A stretch of 64,000 bases of DNA from UBA1926 sp002337215. GTDB taxonomy: Bacteria; Planctomycetota; Phycisphaerae; Phycisphaerales; UBA1924. Both the position numbers and the translations under genes were made by a program. Below the pieces are notes generated by a model. The model saw only the letters and a list, made by a program, of their open reading frames with translations, was not told the DNA's origin and did not search any database. The stretch covers positions 62,001-126,000 of the forward strand of contig CAXBAF010000003.1 in assembly GCA_963973795.1 (NCBI GenBank), written 5' to 3'. Shown piece after piece: positions 61,332 to 64,000 of this stretch (positions within the stretch are counted from its first letter, which is position 1; the number at the start of each line of letters is the position of its first letter).

Positions 61332-61769
61332 ATGATCAATAGCAGCAACCATCAGGAACACCGCGAATCGACCCGCACGAGCACCGCACGCCCCGCCATC
61401 TGGTCGAGCGACGGGTGCCCGGAGGCACGGATCGGCTGGATGCTCGAAACCTCTGAAACAGGCTGCGCCTTCGCCTGGCGGGGGGAGGGCGTCCCGGTGA
61501 AAGGAGAGGTCATCTCAGTAAGCGTGGGTGAATCCGCCGATCCCCTCATGATGAGCCGGGGACTCGTGAAGCGCGTCGAGGTTGTCCACGACGACCTCGC
61601 GATCATCGCGGTCCGCTTGCTCCCCGCGTGGGTGTCGCTGCCGCCGATCGGCCGAGCCGAAGCGAAATCCAGGAAGTCGACGGCTCGAGCGAGACGCGGG
61701 GGATTACTCCCCCGTCTGTTCGCCGGATCCGGTGTTGCCGAGAGCGACCCGCTCGCCAGCACAGGCTGA
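61332..61769 (+). CDS. Possible second PilZ-like protein
   Basis: 145 residues with AIWSSDGCPEARIGWMLETSETGCAFAW and ISVSVGESADPLMMSRGLVKRVEVVHDDLAIIAVRL. It looks like a beta-barrel of PilZ size, but the arginine motif is weak, so the family call is tentative. A good GAAAGGA ribosome site precedes the ATG, and it follows the first PilZ-like gene by 55 bases. Confidence 0.5.
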   Translation: MINSSNHQEHRESTRTSTARPAIWSSDGCPEARIGWMLETSETGCAFAWRGEGVPVKGEVISVSVGESADPLMMSRGLVKRVEVVHDDLAIIAVRLLPAWVSLPPIGRAEAKSRKSTARARRGGLLPRLFAGSGVAESDPLASTG

Positions 61770-61832
61770 CGCACACGGAGGGAGTGTCTCGGCCCCCGTC
61801 TCGGTCGCCATCTCGGACCGAAGCCGCAACGG

Positions 61833-62603
61833 ATGAGCCGTGCCAGATACACTCCACCGATGGACGGCAACGGCTCCTCCCGATTCAACACGACGCACTG
61901 GAGCCTGATCGCCGCGCTCCCGGGTCGAGCCGATGAACTCGAAGCGGGGCGTGCGCGCGAAGCCCTCGAGCACCTCTGCGATGCCTACTGGCGTCCGCTC
62001 TACGCATTCGCCCGCTACTCCGGCCACACCGCCGAGGACGCCCAGGACCTCACCCAAGCCTTCCTCGCCCGTGTGATCGAAACGGGCGGTCTCGGCGACG
62101 CCGACCCGGACCGTGGGCGGTTCCGTTCCTATCTCCTCGGCGCGATGAAGCACTTCATGGCCAACGCGCGCACCCGGGCCAAGGCCCGCAAACGCGGCGG
62201 CGGGCGACGCTTCGTTGACGCCGACATCGCCGAACTGGAATCCCGCATCGCGCCGCACATCGACGACGCGGCCTCGCCCTCCGACGCCGACCGGGCGTTC
62301 GACCGCGACTGGGCACGCGAAACAACCGCAGCCGCCCTTCGTCAACTCGGAGCCGAGTGGGCGCTCCGCGGACGGTCCGAACAGTTCGAGGCTCTCCGCC
62401 CCGCGCTGACGGGCGAGGGACCCGCCCGGGCCGACGTCGCCGCGGCGCTCGGCATGACCGAGAACGCGGTCGCGGTCGCGATCCATCGCCTCCGAGATCG
62501 GTACGCGGCCCTCGTCCGCGAGGCGGTGTCTCGCACCGTGGCCGACGAGGCGGATATCGAGGACGAAATGCGGTACCTGGTCGGTGTACTCCGAAAAAAA
62601 TGA
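61833..62603 (+). CDS. ECF-type RNA polymerase sigma factor
   Basis: 256 residues (from 61833; 61860 is the alternative start). Region 2 is in AREALEHLCDAYWRPLYAFARYSGHTAEDAQDLTQAFLARVIE; region 4 in DVAAALGMTENAVAVAIHRLRDRY. It is of the planctomycete group linked to Ser/Thr kinases, as here, with the kinase gene 70 bases downstream. No anti-sigma factor is adjacent; control by phosphorylation is an inference. Confidence 0.9.
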   Translation: MSRARYTPPMDGNGSSRFNTTHWSLIAALPGRADELEAGRAREALEHLCDAYWRPLYAFARYSGHTAEDAQDLTQAFLARVIETGGLGDADPDRGRFRSYLLGAMKHFMANARTRAKARKRGGGRRFVDADIAELESRIAPHIDDAASPSDADRAFDRDWARETTAAALRQLGAEWALRGRSEQFEALRPALTGEGPARADVAAALGMTENAVAVAIHRLRDRYAALVREAVSRTVADEADIEDEMRYLVGVLRKK

Positions 62604-62672
62604 CACGCGACCTGTAATCTCGGTTCGTGGGCCCGTCAGGAAGGGGTGAACCAACGCTTCGGGAGGCGAACC

Positions 62673-64000
62673 ATGAGCGGCACAACCCAACACACCTGTC
62701 CCGGCTGCGGCGCAGAACTGCACAACGCGGAGCGCGTCACGATGTGCGCCGCCTGCCTGATGTCGGGCGTCCTGCGGTCCGAGGCCGAAACCGTCGAAAT
62801 CGATCAGAACCCCGAGATCGCCAACGACGCCGAGACCCTCACGCTGTCCACGGGACGGCACCGCCGAGACCGCGACGCGTTCGAGCTCCCGCGTGATCTC
62901 GGCGGCTACACCCTCGTTTCCCTGCTCGGCCAGGGCGGGATGGGCACGGTCTACGAGGCCGTGCAGCGCTCAACAGGCCGGCGTCTCGCCCTGAAACTGC
63001 TCGACCAGAGCCTCGACACACCCGAGATGCGTCACCGGTTCCTCCGCGAGGGCCGGCTCGCCGCGCGGGTGAACCACCCCGCGAGCCTCTACGTGTTCGG
63101 GAGCGAGGAGATCGACGGGATCCCCGCGATCACGATGGAGATCGCACCGGGGGGCACCCTGCAGGACGCGCTGGATCGGCGCGGCCCGCTCCCGGTTCCC
63201 GAAGCGGTCGACGCAGTGCTCAGCATGATCGACGGGCTCGAGGCCGCGCTCGATCGAGGCGTCCTGCACCGCGACATAAAGCCCTCCAACTGTTTCGTCT
63301 CGCCCGATGGGACGGTTAAGGTCGGCGATTTCGGCCTCTCGATCTCTACGCTGCCCTCCGCGGACACGTTCATCACCCAGACCGGCAAGGTCATGGGCAC
63401 CCCCGCGTTCGCGTCGCCCGAACAGCTGCGGGGCGACGAGATCGACGCGCGATCCGACATCTACGCCGTCGGCGCCACGCTCTTCACACTGCTGACCGCC
63501 CGCGCCGCCTTCGAGGGCGAGAACGCCGTGCAGATCGTTGCGAACGTGATCGACAGCCCACCCGCCCCGGCCTCGCGGTTCCGCGACGACCTGCCGCCCG
63601 GGCTCGAGCGCGTCATCACACGCTGCCTCGCCAAAGAGCCGGGCGGTCGATACGCCAACTACGCCGCTCTCCGCGACGCGCTGCTGCCCTTCGGGTCGGT
63701 CGTCGCCGAGCCCGCGACGCAGACGCAGCGCGGCGCCGCCGGGTGGATCGACTACCTCGCGGCCTTCCTCCCGACCTACGCCGCGGTCATGATCACCGTC
63801 GGGCCCGAGGCGCTCTTCATCCGCCCCCTCTACGATTTTTCCTTCTCCGCCTGGCGATACCACCTGCTCGTCTTCGGTGTCGGCTTCCTCTACTTCGCCA
63901 TCACCGAAGGCCTCTGGGGCACAGGGCTGGGCAAGTGGGTCATGAGTCTCCGCGTGGTCCAGCGGAACGGCCGCGCCCCGGGCATGGGCCGGGCGCTGCT
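62673..64000 (+). CDS. Ser/Thr protein kinase with zinc ribbon and RDD domain, 3' end cut
   Basis: At least 442 residues, running off the window. N-terminal ribbon with TCPGCGAELHNAERVTMCAAC; kinase domain from GGYTLVSLLGQGGMGTVYEA, with VLHRDIKPSNC, VKVGDFGLS and MGTPAFASPEQLRGDEIDA. After the kinase, RDD-type membrane domain: GAAGWIDYLAAFL, then GLGKWVMSLRVVQRNGR. GGGAGG precedes the ATG. Paired with the ECF sigma factor, it is a planctomycete sigma/kinase regulatory module. Confidence 0.92.
   Translation, partial: MSGTTQHTCPGCGAELHNAERVTMCAACLMSGVLRSEAETVEIDQNPEIANDAETLTLSTGRHRRDRDAFELPRDLGGYTLVSLLGQGGMGTVYEAVQRSTGRRLALKLLDQSLDTPEMRHRFLREGRLAARVNHPASLYVFGSEEIDGIPAITMEIAPGGTLQDALDRRGPLPVPEAVDAVLSMIDGLEAALDRGVLHRDIKPSNCFVSPDGTVKVGDFGLSISTLPSADTFITQTGKVMGTPAFASPEQLRGDEIDARSDIYAVGATLFTLLTARAAFEGENAVQIVANVIDSPPAPASRFRDDLPPGLERVITRCLAKEPGGRYANYAALRDALLPFGSVVAEPATQTQRGAAGWIDYLAAFLPTYAAVMITVGPEALFIRPLYDFSFSAWRYHLLVFGVGFLYFAITEGLWGTGLGKWVMSLRVVQRNGRAPGMGRAL

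Overview
This is a high-GC chromosomal window that most resembles a planctomycete of the Phycisphaerae type. The evidence is a PEP-CTERM-like secreted protein ending in a VPAPAS tail, an H-X9-DG-type pseudopilin domain, an ECF sigma factor next to a zinc-ribbon/kinase/RDD protein, a planctomycete-style omega subunit, and many hypothetical proteins of familiar planctomycete type. The lineage call is inference from gene content; no 16S gene is present.

Region 1 (1-16.3 kb) is mixed housekeeping. It holds a sugar-binding protein (cut by the window edge) with a LacI-type regulator, a divergent secreted glycosidase with two matching operator palindromes between them, apt, a GroES-like protein, a phospholipase-D/cardiolipin synthase, two metallo-beta-lactamase-fold hydrolases, a MoeB/ThiF-type E1 enzyme, a response regulator, an LpxL-like acyltransferase, a membrane-anchored coiled-coil protein with a BRCT-like C-terminus, and an MgtC-like protein. 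Region 2 (16.3-26.7 kb) carries topA, miaA, a RecQ-type helicase, a glycosyltransferase/FkbM methyltransferase pair, rpoZ, coaC and tRNA-Ser(CGA). Two 86-bp palindromic elements lie between convergent gene ends here. Region 3 (26.7-28.2 kb) is a small degraded, partly AT-rich island behind tRNA-Ser: an Imm26-like immunity gene, RHS/YD-repeat debris and a truncated secretin-like fragment.

Region 4 (28.3-55.7 kb) is the heart of the window, a contiguous anaerobic/microaerobic respiration block. It has cytochrome c maturation (CcsBA/NrfI), NrfHA (nitrite to ammonium), an outer-membrane porin, an Rrf2 regulator, a dihaem cytochrome c, a clade II (Sec-type) nosZ with nosB-like, nosD, nosF, nosY and nosL genes, and then an unusual fusion of an iron-sulfur repair protein (RIC/YtfE/ScdA) to a type IV pseudopilin-like domain. 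A CopD-like membrane protein follows, then a complete cbb3 oxidase locus on the opposite strand (ccoNO-Q-P-G-H, a SafE-like gene, ccoI, ccoS), headed by a second, cysteine-rich Rrf2 regulator. No nirS, nirK or norB is present in the window, so the block looks like nitrite ammonification plus N2O scavenging, not full denitrification. A shared motif, GTGGA-N4-CT-N5-ACT, occurs before the lipoprotein-ccsBA, nrfHA and cytochrome c-nosZ units, and a different motif (CTTTTARTCG) is duplicated in the cco/rrf2 divergent region. Together these suggest two local respiratory regulons.

Region 5 (55.7-64 kb) is signalling: two single-domain response regulators, a PAS histidine kinase overlapping one of them, a REC-GGDEF-HD protein, two small PilZ-like proteins, an ECF sigma factor, and a Ser/Thr kinase with an RDD membrane domain that runs off the end of the window.
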